DNA of 64,000 nt. It comes from a candidate division KSB1 bacterium (GTDB lineage Bacteria > Zhuqueibacterota > Zhuqueibacteria > Residuimicrobiales > Krinioviventaceae). The position numbers and the translations under genes were made by a program. The notes beneath the pieces were generated by a model. It saw nothing but the letters and a program-made list of their open reading frames with translations, was not told where the DNA came from and did not search any database. The stretch lies in NCBI GenBank assembly GCA_034521575.1, contig JAXHMJ010000005.1:2046001-2110000 (forward strand), read 5' to 3'. This document shows positions 7,316-16,635 of this stretch, one piece after another; positions within the stretch are counted from its first letter, which is position 1; each line of letters starts with the position of its first letter.

Positions 7316-8605
7316 ATGAATTTACAAGCATTGAAACATATCTGTCTGAAAAACGCCGAGCTCGTAGACCCGGTGGCCCACACCCGGCAATCGGCCGATA
7401 TCATTATCAAGAACGGAATCATTCAAGAGATCGGCAAAATTGATTCCTCGTTCTCAGGAGAAAGCGTGGATTGCAGCGGTCAGGTTATCTCTCCCGGACT
7501 CGTTGATATGCACGTACATCTGCGCGAGCCTGGACGCGAGGACGAGGAAACCGTGGAAACCGGCTGCGCCGCAGCCATGGCCGGCGGTTTTACAGCCGTG
7601 CTGCCCATGCCCAACACCGATCCGCCCTGCGACAATCAGCAGGTGGTGCGTTTTCTCAAACAAAAGGCGGAAAAAGAGCTGGTGGACGTTTATCCGGTCG
7701 GTGCGATCACCAAGGGCCGCAAAGGAATAGAAATGGCGGAAATCGCCGATCTGTATCAGGCCGGCGCCGTGGCCTTTTCCGATGACGGCAGCACATCATC
7801 CAACAGCCTGGTGATGCGCTACGCCTTGGAATACGCCAGTATGTACAACGCACCGATCATTGATCATTGTGAAGATCACAAGCTGGCCAATCAGGGACAT
7901 ATGAACGAAGGTGTCATGTCCACGCGCCTGGGCATCACAGGCATACCCAACGCCGCAGAATCCGTGATCATTGCCCGGGACATTGAGCTGGTACGGCTGA
8001 CCGGCAGTGCGCTGCACGTGGCGCACCTGTCCACAGCCGAGGGTGTTGAACTGGTCAGACGCGCCAAACAGGAAGGATTGCCGGTCACCTGCGAGGTGGC
8101 GCCGCATCATCTGTTGTTCACGGACCAGGACTTGACCGGATTTGATCCCAATTTAAAAATGAATCCGCCCCTGCGCACCCCAAAAGACATGGACGCCCTG
8201 ATGCAGGGCATTGCCGACGGCACCGTCGACGTATTCGCGTCCGATCATGCGCCGCACTCGCTGGAAGAAAAGCAGGTCGAGTTTGAAGCCGCACCCTTTG
8301 GTATTATCGGATTACAGAGTATGCTGAGCGTCATCCTTAAAACCGTCGTAGAATCCGGCGCCCTGTCCCTGGAACAGGCCCTAGAAAAAATGTGCGTCAC
8401 ACCGCGTAAACTGCTAAATCTACCGGTCCCACAGATCAAAACCGGAGAACCGGCCAATCTGAGTATTTTTAATCCAAAAGCCAAAACCGTGCTCAGGAAA
8501 CAGGATATCAAATCCCTGTCACATAATTCGCCCTATATCGATATGGAACTTTCCGGAAAGGTGTATGGCGTGTGCAACAAGGGATTGATGTATATAAATA
8601 AATAA
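7316..8605 (+). CDS. pyrC: Dihydroorotase (class I)
   Basis: Third step of pyrimidine synthesis, cyclising carbamoylaspartate to dihydroorotate; 429 residues, the length of the class I (amidohydrolase, PyrC/AllB-like) form. Metal-site motifs are intact: DMHVHLREPG with the HxH pair, AFSDDGSTSS, IDHCEDH, ALHVAHLSTAEGVELV, EVAPHHLL and the catalytic Asp in FASDHAPHSLEEK. Product binding matches MNPPLRTPKDMDAL. In some bacteria class I dihydroorotase associates with the PyrB trimer; the adjacency here is compatible with that. The operon appears to end here, about 100 bases before hypA. Confidence 0.95.
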   Translation: MNLQALKHICLKNAELVDPVAHTRQSADIIIKNGIIQEIGKIDSSFSGESVDCSGQVISPGLVDMHVHLREPGREDEETVETGCAAAMAGGFTAVLPMPNTDPPCDNQQVVRFLKQKAEKELVDVYPVGAITKGRKGIEMAEIADLYQAGAVAFSDDGSTSSNSLVMRYALEYASMYNAPIIDHCEDHKLANQGHMNEGVMSTRLGITGIPNAAESVIIARDIELVRLTGSALHVAHLSTAEGVELVRRAKQEGLPVTCEVAPHHLLFTDQDLTGFDPNLKMNPPLRTPKDMDALMQGIADGTVDVFASDHAPHSLEEKQVEFEAAPFGIIGLQSMLSVILKTVVESGALSLEQALEKMCVTPRKLLNLPVPQIKTGEPANLSIFNPKAKTVLRKQDIKSLSHNSPYIDMELSGKVYGVCNKGLMYINK

Positions 8606-8705
8606 TGCAAGCCCCCTACATTCCTCCAGAACCGCAACCGAACCGCATATTCCGGACCGACTTGCTGCTGACATATTTTTACGAGCGTTAATGACGAGTG
8701 TCTGT

Positions 8706-9059
8706 ATGCACGAAACCGCTATTGCCGGAAACATTATTGACATTGTAACCGAAACCGGACGCCGTCATCCGGATGTGGAAATCAAACGTGTTCGGGTGGT
8801 CATTGGTGAAATGATCGCGGTGGTGCCGGAGTTGCTGCTGCACGCCTATGATTCGCTCATCACCGACACGCCTCTGCAGTATTCAAGTCTTGATCTCACG
8901 ATTATTCCCGTTACCGCAAACTGCAGTCAATGCGATGCATCATTTGGCATCGACGAATTCGAATTTACCTGCCCTTTTTGTCAATCCAGCAGTATTCAAC
9001 TAACGTCAGGTCATGAATTTTACGTCAAAGAAGTGGAGGTGGAACCATGTCCATCATAA
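8706..9059 (+). CDS. hypA: Hydrogenase nickel incorporation protein HypA
   Basis: Nickel chaperone that works with HypB to load nickel into the hydrogenase large subunit; 117 residues. I place the start at the ATG at 8706, giving MHETAIAGNIIDIV. His2 directly after the initiator Met is a nickel ligand in this family, so an in-frame ATG fifteen bases upstream would bury it. The zinc site is two CxxC pairs, CSQCDA and CPFCQS, at about residues 77-97. The end overlaps hypB by thirteen bases. This is the first gene of hypA-B-F-C-D. The 100-base gap after pyrC may hold its promoter, but no strong consensus is seen. Confidence 0.93.
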   Translation: MHETAIAGNIIDIVTETGRRHPDVEIKRVRVVIGEMIAVVPELLLHAYDSLITDTPLQYSSLDLTIIPVTANCSQCDASFGIDEFEFTCPFCQSSSIQLTSGHEFYVKEVEVEPCPS

Positions 9060-9706
9060 CAGTGGAACGCAAAGTGTTGGAAAAAAATGACGAGATCGCG
9101 GCTGTCCTGAAAAAGCAGTTCTCGGATCAGAGAACCGTTGTATTAAACCTGGTAAGTTCTCCCGGTTCCGGAAAAACCACCTTGCTGGAGCAAACCCTGC
9201 AGGCGCTGCAGGGTCAGGTTCGCATGGCTGTCGTGGAAGGGGATGTGCAAACCGATAACGATGCCAAACGCATTGCCCGCTACCATGTACCGGTGGCGCA
9301 AATCGTCACCCACGGCGCCTGCCATCTGGATGCACAACTGGTGCGCGATGCCGTATCCCGGATTGATCTTACGGGTGTTCAGCTGCTGTTTATCGAAAAC
9401 GTCGGCAACCTCGTCTGCCCCGCCAGCTATGATCTGGGCGAACAGCATAAAATTGTCATGGTGTCCACCACCGAAGGCGACGACAAACCTGTGAAATATC
9501 CGCATATGTTTCGGGCTGCGGATCTCTGCATTCTGAATAAAACCGATCTGCTGCCGTACGTTGACTTTGACAAGCATCAATTCCGGAAAAACGCGGAAAA
9601 AATCAATGCAAATCTCTTATTTTTTGAGGTTTCCGCCAAAACCGGAGAGGGATTGCAGGATTGGTGTCAATGGCTGGTTGACGGCACACAAACATCCGGA
9701 AACTAA
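9047..9706 (+). CDS. hypB: Hydrogenase nickel incorporation GTPase HypB
   Basis: SIMIBI-class GTPase that drives nickel delivery; 219 residues. The P-loop is SSPGSGKTTLLEQ at about residue 38. Switch and metal-site residues follow in VEGDVQTDNDAKRI and ITHGACHLDA, whose Cys-His pair is the G-domain nickel/zinc site. FIENVGNLVCPASYDLGE and the G4 motif NKTDLLPYVDFD are also present. The protein lacks both the N-terminal CxxCGC high-affinity nickel motif and a His-rich stretch, so storage capacity is probably low and HypA does most of the handling. It lies between hypA and hypF with short or overlapping spacing. Confidence 0.94.
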   Translation: MSIITVERKVLEKNDEIAAVLKKQFSDQRTVVLNLVSSPGSGKTTLLEQTLQALQGQVRMAVVEGDVQTDNDAKRIARYHVPVAQIVTHGACHLDAQLVRDAVSRIDLTGVQLLFIENVGNLVCPASYDLGEQHKIVMVSTTEGDDKPVKYPHMFRAADLCILNKTDLLPYVDFDKHQFRKNAEKINANLLFFEVSAKTGEGLQDWCQWLVDGTQTSGN

Positions 9707-9709
9707 AAC

Positions 9710-12010
9710 GTGCAGCGCATCAAAATACAGATTCAAGGCGCGGTTCAGGGCGTCGGTTTTCGTCCGTTCGTCTACCGCACAGCCCGCGCTCTCGGACTGA
9801 CCGGCTGGGTGTGCAATGCGCCGCAGGGTGTTACAATCGAAGCTGAAGGTGACATTCGGGCTCTTGAATCGTTTCTGGCCGGTCTTGAATTTGAAAAACC
9901 GCAGCCGGCCAAGCTGTATTCGATTAAACATCAGTTTTCTGATCCGGTGGGCTATAGCGAATTTCATATTCGCAAAAGTACGGCAAAAGGAGACTGTTCC
10001 GCCTGGATTCTGCCGGACATTGCCACGTGTCCGGATTGCCTCAACGAACTCTTTGACCCGGACAACCGGCGCTATCTTTATCCGTTTATCAACTGTACGC
10101 ATTGCGGTCCGCGCTTTACCATCATTGAAAACATTCCCTATGACCGCCTCCAGACCACAATGCGTGAGTTTCGCATGTGCCCGACCTGTCAAAGCGAGTA
10201 TGAGAATCCCGATGACCGGCGCTTTCACGCGCAGCCGAATGCCTGTCCGGACTGCGGCCCGCAGGTTGAGTGGGTCGATACATCCGGTCGGTCGATAGCA
10301 AGCCGAAACGAGGCGATCGCTCAGTGTGTCGAGCTGTTGCGGGACGGCCGGATTGCCGCGGTCAAGGGACTCGGGGGTTTTCATTTGATGGCGGATGCCG
10401 GAAATACCGATGCGGTTCAGCGTTTGCGCCGGCGAAAACATCGCGACGAAAAGCCTTTTGCCCTCATGATGAACGCTGCGGATGCAGAGACCGTCTGCGA
10501 CATCAGCCTGCTGGAGAAAAGCGCGCTGCACGCTCCGGGAGCGCCCATTGTTCTCCTGGCTAAAAAACAGCAGACCTCTGAATGCCATGGCAACATAGCA
10601 GAGAATATCGCCGCGAACAATCCCTGGCTGGGGGTGATGCTGCCGTATACGCCGCTGCATCATATCATTCTTGAAAAATTCGGTCGACCCCTGGTGGCCA
10701 CCAGCGGAAATTTATCCGACGATACAATCTGCACAGATAACCACGACGCGCTGGAGCGTCTGAGCCGGATCGCGGATGCCTTTTTGATGCACAACCGCCG
10801 CATTGCCCGTCACGCGGATGATTCGATCGTCCGGGTGATCAACAACCGACTGGTGGCGCTGCGGCGGGCGCGCGGGTATGCGCCGCTGCCGGTGCGCCTC
10901 CGCCAGTCCCTGCCTGCGGCTGTTTGTGTGGGCGGGCACTTGAAAAATACGGTTTGCGTGGGGTCCGCCGGTCTGGTCTTTCCCAGTCAGCATATCGGCG
11001 ATCTGGACACCCCGCACGCGCTGCAGGCGTTTCATCAAATGATAGACGATTTCAGCCGCTTGTATGACATCACCCCCGACTATATTCTTCACGATGCTCA
11101 TCCGGATTACGCTTCCACCCGGGAATGCATGCAGTTTTCAGGCAAAAAGATCGCGGTTCAGCATCACGTCGCTCATGTTCTCTCCTGCATGGCTGAAAAC
11201 GATGTGGAGCCGCCGGTTCTGGGGGTGGCCTGGGACGGCACCGGTTACGGACCGGACGGCACGGTCTGGGGTGGCGAATGGCTGGATATCAGCACAACCG
11301 GGTATACCCGTGCGGGGCATTTGCGCACGTTTGCACTGCCCGGCGGAGATGTTGCCGTCAAGCAGCCCTGGCGCTCAGCGGTCGGACTGTTGTATGAATT
11401 GTACGGCACAGACACCGAATCCATTCAGCAACTGCCGCCGCTGCAGGCAGTGTCGAAACCAACACTCCGAACCCTCTTGAGTATGCTGAACCGGCGTGTC
11501 AACAGTCCCCGGACCAGCAGCGCCGGACGCCTGTTTGATGCGGTCGCCTCGATCCTTGATATTCAGCACATTAATCACTTTGAAAGTCAGGCAGCTATGG
11601 CACTGGAACACCTGGCCTGGAGAAACAAACATACAGACGGCTATGATTTTGACATCCGATTTGATGAAAATCGGCAAACCTGGGTGCTCGACTGGCAGCC
11701 GATGATCCACAGGATAATCAACGACGATCAGCAGGGCGTATCGCCGGGCCGGATCGCCGCCGGTTTTCACAACACATTGGCAGAGATGATCGTCACTATG
11801 GCGCAAAACATAAAACAGCCGAAACTCGTGTTGAGCGGCGGCACCTTTCAGAATCGATATCTGAGCGAACGGGTGCAGGCACGGCTCGAACAAGAAGGAT
11901 TTCAGGTCTATACGCATCAGCAGATACCGCCCAATGACGGCGGCATCAGTCTGGGTCAATATGCGGCATTGACCTTTCAACTCGAACCCAAAGAGGTCGT
12001 ATGTGTTTAG
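9710..12010 (+). CDS. hypF: Carbamoyltransferase HypF
   Basis: Makes the thiocarbamate on HypE from carbamoyl phosphate and ATP, the source of the cyanide ligands of the [NiFe] centre. It has 766 residues, full length, with a GTG start three bases after hypB. Domains in order: acylphosphatase-like (GAVQGVGFRPFVYRTARALG, 1-90); paired zinc fingers (CPDC, CTHCGPRF, CPTC and CPDCGP, about 105-185); YrdC-like (LGGFHLMADAGN onwards, 200-380); Kae1/HypF carbamoyltransferase domain with AVQHHVAHVLSCMAEN, GVAWDGTGYGPDGTVWGGEW and a late LSGGTFQNRYLSE. All key motifs look intact. Its end overlaps hypC by ten bases. Confidence 0.96.
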   Translation: MQRIKIQIQGAVQGVGFRPFVYRTARALGLTGWVCNAPQGVTIEAEGDIRALESFLAGLEFEKPQPAKLYSIKHQFSDPVGYSEFHIRKSTAKGDCSAWILPDIATCPDCLNELFDPDNRRYLYPFINCTHCGPRFTIIENIPYDRLQTTMREFRMCPTCQSEYENPDDRRFHAQPNACPDCGPQVEWVDTSGRSIASRNEAIAQCVELLRDGRIAAVKGLGGFHLMADAGNTDAVQRLRRRKHRDEKPFALMMNAADAETVCDISLLEKSALHAPGAPIVLLAKKQQTSECHGNIAENIAANNPWLGVMLPYTPLHHIILEKFGRPLVATSGNLSDDTICTDNHDALERLSRIADAFLMHNRRIARHADDSIVRVINNRLVALRRARGYAPLPVRLRQSLPAAVCVGGHLKNTVCVGSAGLVFPSQHIGDLDTPHALQAFHQMIDDFSRLYDITPDYILHDAHPDYASTRECMQFSGKKIAVQHHVAHVLSCMAENDVEPPVLGVAWDGTGYGPDGTVWGGEWLDISTTGYTRAGHLRTFALPGGDVAVKQPWRSAVGLLYELYGTDTESIQQLPPLQAVSKPTLRTLLSMLNRRVNSPRTSSAGRLFDAVASILDIQHINHFESQAAMALEHLAWRNKHTDGYDFDIRFDENRQTWVLDWQPMIHRIINDDQQGVSPGRIAAGFHNTLAEMIVTMAQNIKQPKLVLSGGTFQNRYLSERVQARLEQEGFQVYTHQQIPPNDGGISLGQYAALTFQLEPKEVVCV

Positions 12011-12252
12011 CCATACCCGGTAAAATTCTCAGTATAGAGGGCAGTGATCCGGTCACACGCAAAGGCCGCGTCAGTTTTGACGGTGTGGTCCGGGAGGTGC
12101 ATCTCGGTTATGTCCCGGACGCCAAACCCGGTGATTACGTGAATGTTCACGTTGGTTTTGCCATCGGTGTGCTTGATGAACAGGAAGCCAAAGAAATCTA
12201 CGGGATTCTGGACGAGATCGAATCGATCACACAGCAGCGGAAACGCCAATGA
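12001..12252 (+). CDS. hypC: Hydrogenase assembly chaperone HypC
   Basis: Small chaperone of 83 residues that carries the iron precursor with HypD and binds the large-subunit precursor. It starts MCLAIPGKI. Cys2 after Met removal is the essential ligand, and the [20 protein letters not shown] middle and [12 protein letters not shown] stretch are typical. It overlaps hypF upstream and hypD downstream (ATGA), so the three should be made in step. Only one hypC/hybG-type gene is present in the window. Confidence 0.95.
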   Translation: MCLAIPGKILSIEGSDPVTRKGRVSFDGVVREVHLGYVPDAKPGDYVNVHVGFAIGVLDEQEAKEIYGILDEIESITQQRKRQ

Positions 12253-13334
12253 AACGCGACCAGCCCTTTCGTGATGCCGACGTCGTCAAACGTTATATTC
12301 AGGCCATTCATGATATCACGGATCAGCCGTGGACCATCATGGAAATCTGCGGGGGACAAACGCACGCCTTCCTGCGCCACGGGATCGACACCCTGCTGCC
12401 GCCGGACATCACCCTGCTGCACGGACCCGGCTGTCCGGTTTGCGTGACGCCCATTGACAAAATTGACAAAGCCATAGAACTGGCCCAACAGCCGGATATC
12501 ATGTTGTGCTCGTTCGGCGATATGGTGCGCGTGCCCGGCAGCCGGGAAGACCTGCTGTCCGTCAAATCCCGGGGCGGCGATGTCCGCATTGTCTATTCAC
12601 CCACAGACGCCCTCAAGCTGGCGCGCCAGCATCCGGACAAGCAGGTGGTGTTTTTCGGCATCGGGTTCGAGACCACAGCGCCGGCCAATGCCATGGCTGT
12701 GCTGGGGGCGCAATCGGAACAGCTGAACAATTTTTCCGTATTGACCTCGCAGGTGCGGGTGCCGCCGGCCATCCGGGCGATCCTTTCTTCGGACGACTGC
12801 CGTGTAAACGGTTTTCTGGCTGCCGGACATGTGTGCACGGTGATGGGCTATCACGAATACACCCCCCTGGCCAAAGCGTTTAAAACCCCGATGGTGGTCA
12901 CCGGATTCGAACCGGTCGATCTGGTGCAGGGCATGCTGATGTGCATCCGGCAGCTGCGGGAAGGTCGTTACGAGGTGGAAAATCCGTATAAACGGTCGGT
13001 GACCGAGGCCGGAAACCGGCCCGCGCAGCAAGCATTGCTGAATGTATTTGAACGCGTCGATCAGACCTGGCGGGGGATCGGGGTGATCCCGGACAGCGGA
13101 CTGGCGCTGCGCGACCAATATGCCGCGTTCGACGCGGAAAAAAAATTCCAATTGAAAAACATGTCCATCCGGGAAGAAACCGACTGCATGTCCGGTCTGG
13201 TGCTGCAGGGACTGAAAAAACCGACCGATTGTCCCTGTTTCGCCGATTCCTGCACCCCCGAGCATCCCCTGGGCGCCACCATGGTGTCATCGGAAGGGGC
13301 GTGCGCGGCGTATTATCGGTATCGGAAACGCTGA
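12249..13334 (+). CDS. hypD: Hydrogenase iron-cyanide assembly protein HypD
   Basis: Scaffold on which the Fe(CN)2CO group is built; 361 residues. It has the N-terminal [17 protein letters not shown], the redox CxxC in [11 protein letters not shown] (about residues 60-70), and the C-terminal cluster region [20 protein letters not shown] that binds a [4Fe-4S] cluster. It is the last recognisable gene of this hyp operon. hypE, whose product is the partner of HypF, usually follows hypD but is missing. The sequence right after the stop is non-coding and runs into an AT-rich decayed segment, so hypE may have been lost from here or may reside elsewhere. Confidence 0.96.
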   Translation: MKRDQPFRDADVVKRYIQAIHDITDQPWTIMEICGGQTHAFLRHGIDTLLPPDITLLHGPGCPVCVTPIDKIDKAIELAQQPDIMLCSFGDMVRVPGSREDLLSVKSRGGDVRIVYSPTDALKLARQHPDKQVVFFGIGFETTAPANAMAVLGAQSEQLNNFSVLTSQVRVPPAIRAILSSDDCRVNGFLAAGHVCTVMGYHEYTPLAKAFKTPMVVTGFEPVDLVQGMLMCIRQLREGRYEVENPYKRSVTEAGNRPAQQALLNVFERVDQTWRGIGVIPDSGLALRDQYAAFDAEKKFQLKNMSIREETDCMSGLVLQGLKKPTDCPCFADSCTPEHPLGATMVSSEGACAAYYRYRKR

Positions 13335-13639
13335 ACCCTTCTGCTGTATTCGGCAAGTGGTTTTACCGCGCTTCCGGTCGGTTACCGTAGCCTCGACCGT
13401 GGTGTTTTTCGTCGTTTGGACGACAATGCCGCCTTTCGGCAATGTAGGATAATGATCGCGCGGGGTATCGGAATTATGATAACGATGATTGATTAATTTT
13501 TTTCTTGCATAGTATCCGGAAAATACATACAATGCCAATGCAGGATCATCTGTGTCAACGGGGCAGTACATATCTGACACAGGGTTCATAGGATGTTTAG
13601 ATTCCTTTTTTGGTACATTCGTTAGCATGCAAAAAATTA
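13335..13639 (+). other. Intergenic stretch after hypD, no supported gene
   Basis: About 300 bases between hypD and the TolB remnant. The first half has the GC-rich composition of the hyp genes; from roughly 13470 it turns AT-rich. A short hairpin (TGCCG at 13427-13431 pairing with CGGCA at 13437-13441) is the only clear structure. An open frame on the minus strand covers most of the stretch but shows no recognisable motif and overlaps the hypD end, so I do not call it. Confidence 0.5.
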
Positions 13640-13903
13640 TTTAGTTCAGCTGTGGTCGATAATATGGGGTAATAGTGAATATAAATTTATATAATGAATT
13701 CCGATTGTTCAAATCTGCGTTTACTAACAACAAAAGGTTACTATCCATCTTTTTCACCTGATAGTAAGTGGGTGGTTTACACGAATACAGACAGCAGGGA
13801 TGGGCGTATATGGAAAACAAGTGTGACAGGAGGTGAGAAAATAGCCGTTACTCCGCCGGCTCCGGATAGTTATTTTGATGAACATGATAATTCACCGAAA
13901 TGA
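13640..13903 (+). pseudogene. Remnant of a TolB-like (PD40) lipoprotein gene, internally deleted copy
   Basis: This segment is a collapsed copy of the TolB-like gene at 16636-17555. Bases 13640-13687 match about 16858-16910, with a few substitutions and a five-base loss. The sequence then jumps to the match with about 17338-17555, at a shared TTTAT. The encoded tail (SPDSKWVVYTNTDSRDGRIW) is a TolB/PD40 beta-propeller repeat. No signal peptide or start region remains. It ends twelve bases before the subtilase start and now acts only as that gene's upstream flank. Confidence 0.8.
13694..13903 (+). repeat. Direct repeat, copy 1 (partner at 17346-17555)
   Basis: About 210 bases that match 17346-17555 essentially base for base, apart from a TG/GG-type difference near 13706; offset 3652. 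It encodes the last TolB-like repeat and stop codon of the lipoprotein gene. The near-identity implies a recent duplication. Confidence 0.92.
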
Positions 13904-13915
13904 AAGGAATTTAAA

Positions 13916-16307
13916 ATGAAGAAAACCTTTGTTTTAATCTTATGCTTAGCATTTAGTGCTTTCAGCGCTGAAAAAGAAATGAAAAAAAAACTGATTATCC
14001 ACCTTAAAAAACCTATTATAAAGTTATCAGATGCAAAAAGTGAATTTACTTTAAACGCTATTAAAATAAGTGATGAATCTCTAAAGAAAACTTTGGATGA
14101 ACTGGACATTCAAACAATTAAAAGAACTGTACCATCTTTTAAGATGGAAAATCATACCAAAGAAAATCTAAATAACAAATTTTTTCAAATATCAGATCTG
14201 TCATTAATCTATACAATATCATTTAAACCGGATATTAGTAAAATTGAAGAATATAAAAATGCTTTATCAAAACTTGATAATATAAAAATGGTTGAATTTG
14301 TATATCAATATGAAAATACAGATGAAACGATCATTCCTAATGATGATAGATTTAAATATACTGATAATAATTCAAATGGTGTGTATAATTTTGGAACTGA
14401 TACTCCAGGGAGGCAATGGGGATTATTTGATTACTATGTGTCCAATCCTCAGAACAGAGCTGATGTTTCTATGCCTGAGGCCTGGGATTTTTCAACCGGA
14501 TCATCAAATATTAAAATAGGATTTGTAGAATCAACTTCATCGGCATATGAGGGTGATCCAATAAATGGTATAACAGAATTGAAGGGGCGTAATTCAGGAA
14601 GTAATGGTGTTAGTTGGGGTGATAATAGTCATTCTGTAGCAACAGCAGGCATTGCCATTGCCAATACAAACAATGATCATCTGGTAGCAGGTGTAGATTG
14701 GAATGCTAAATATTATTCGGCCGCGCATGGAAATAATTCTGAAGAATTTGCCTCCGCAATACAATCCTGTGTAAATGAAAATTGTAATGTAATCAACAAT
14801 AGCTGGTCAATAGAAGCGGGTAATGATGGTTCATATAGTACAATGTTAGCAATAAGAAATGCTTTATTTTAATGGTTCATTCGTAGTTGCTGCTATGGGT
14901 AATAATAACGGGTCTCAAGATCGAGTACCTGCCTGCTATTCTGATATTGTTTTTTCTGTGGCATCGGCTAATAAAAGCAATAACTATTCAAGTTTTTCTA
15001 ACCATAATTCTTATGTGGATGTAACAGCACCGGGCGGTACAAATTCGTCGTCCCAATACGATGATATATGTGTTATTACTGGTGATGATGATGTTGATTA
15101 TATGTATGGTACTTCTTTTTCTACTCCTTTAGTTTCAGGTGTTGCAAGCTTGATGATGAGTATGCGCGAAGATGTCAGAGCGGAAGATGTCGAATATATT
15201 TTAAAACACACTGCCGATGATATTTATTTAGCTGGTTTTGATAATTTTACTGGTTATGGCAAAATTAATGCTAAAGAGGCAATTCGCAGACTATCTTCAA
15301 TATATAATATGGAAAGGTATACAACCAACGGTGGAACAATTATCCAAGTTGATAACGACTGGAAAACCTTTGTTCTTTATGCAGATTTTTATACTTGTGT
15401 TGCAAAAAAATATAGAATTGAGAAGAACATAAGTTTTAATAATTATAATCAAAGTACAATTTTGATATGGGGAAATATTGACGGTACTCTTGGTGTTGCT
15501 CCATCAAATCCAAATTATCAGATACCATGGTGTGGAGTAAAAGAGGGGACAATTACATCTTCCAGTGCAACGATTCAGACATATGTTTATAAATGTAAAG
15601 AACTTTATTACCCTTATCAAACTTTCTGGTATCCATGTGAACCCTCGGAAGTTGAATTTGCCTATACAGTGCTTGGGGATCCTCCGCCTTCAACACCATC
15701 TATATCTCTTGGCACACAATGGGATCCAGATATGCATATTAATCATCCTAAATTAACAATTACACGAGGTAGTGAAGATACTGATGAATATAATATATAC
15801 AGAATGAAAAATGGTTCCAGTTTTGATGTGGTGGCTACGATTAGTTGCTCTGGTACAACAACTACATGGGTGGATGAAATAATAATGTCTACACAATACT
15901 ATGGTGATAATTGGTGGTATAAAGTAAAGGCCAAAGATGATTTTGGAAGTGAATCAGATTTTAGTAATACTGTATATACCAAGGGAGTTCAGGTAGATTC
16001 ATCAATGAATAAAGACGAGCCAATTACGCTCGAGATACCCGAACTACCCTCTGGATATTCACTTTCTGCATTTCCAAATCCCTTCAATCCTACAACAAAT
16101 TTTAAAATTGGCTTACCAGAAGCAGGTAATGTAAAATTATCAGTTTATAATTCTATTGGACAGAATGTTTTTAAATTCGATGAATATCGCGAGGCGGGAT
16201 ATCAAAATATTGTTTTTGAAGCAAAGAATTTAAATGCCGGCGTATATTTTTATCGGTTAAATGTAAAAAATTATAGCAAGAGTGGAAAAATTTTATATGT
16301 AAAATAA
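13916..16307 (+). pseudogene. Secreted S8 subtilisin-like protease with T9SS-type tail, frameshifted
   Basis: The gene reads in two frames, 13916-14872 and 14859-16307, joined by a one-base insertion in the T runs at 14863-14870. Removing one T gives a continuous protein of about 796 residues. Parts: signal peptide (MKKTFVLILCLAFSAFSA); prodomain; S8 catalytic domain; a fibronectin-like region; and a C-terminal FlgD/T9SS sorting domain (FPNPFNPTTNFKIGLPEAGN, then GVYFYRLNV). The catalytic His (NSHSVATAGIAIA) and Ser (GTSFSTPLVSGVASLM) are visible. The position of the catalytic Asp reads IGFVESTSS, so Asp appears replaced by Glu. The AT-rich codon use contrasts with the hyp genes. Frameshift plus triad change make an active protease doubtful. 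Confidence 0.85.
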
Positions 16308-16635
16308 AAACTGCCTGCTAAATTAGAATATTCAAAAAAATATTCTGAGCAGACCGGCTCACCAGCAGGCAGTTCAAAGACCACTAGTCAGTTTATGGTT
16401 AATGGCCTTTACTATTTTAGGTCTCCTGAAAAAATCATTTTACAGCATTATGGGCTCGTAATACAGCCAAACTCGTTTTTTGACATGCATAAACAGCCGA
16501 ATTAACCGCTTTCTAAAGCATGTCCTGATAGGCATAAAAAAATAATGTCGGAAAAAATGAGTTGTATTCATAATATATCACATTTAATTTATAGTAACCT
16601 ATAAAAATTATAATTCAATTCAATTAATTAAGTTT
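16308..16635 (+). other. AT-rich non-coding spacer with inverted repeats
   Basis: There are 328 bases between the subtilase and the next TolB-like gene, with no supported gene. It holds the nested inverted repeat listed separately. It also has a looser pair, GACATGC (16482-16488) and GCATGTC (16518-16524), that could fold into a second hairpin. Most of the remainder is A/T-rich. Confidence 0.55.
16309..16374. repeat. Nested inverted repeat just after the subtilase stop
   Basis: AACTGCCTGCT (16309-16319) pairs perfectly with AGCAGGCAGTT (16364-16374). Inside the loop AGAATATT (16325-16332) pairs with AATATTCT (16339-16346). It starts a few bases after the stop codon, so it may work as a terminator or 3' end stabiliser. 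However, the right arm is followed by CAAAGACC rather than a T run, so it is not a standard Rho-independent terminator. Confidence 0.6.

Noticed and set aside
9617-10663. Open frame of 348 codons on the minus strand opposite hypB/hypF
   Set aside because: It overlaps intact hypF domains completely and has low-complexity, Arg/His-rich composition typical of shadow frames.
13287-13628. Open frame of 113 codons on the minus strand after hypD
   Set aside because: It overlaps the hypD end, crosses the composition boundary, and shows no family motif or good ribosome site.
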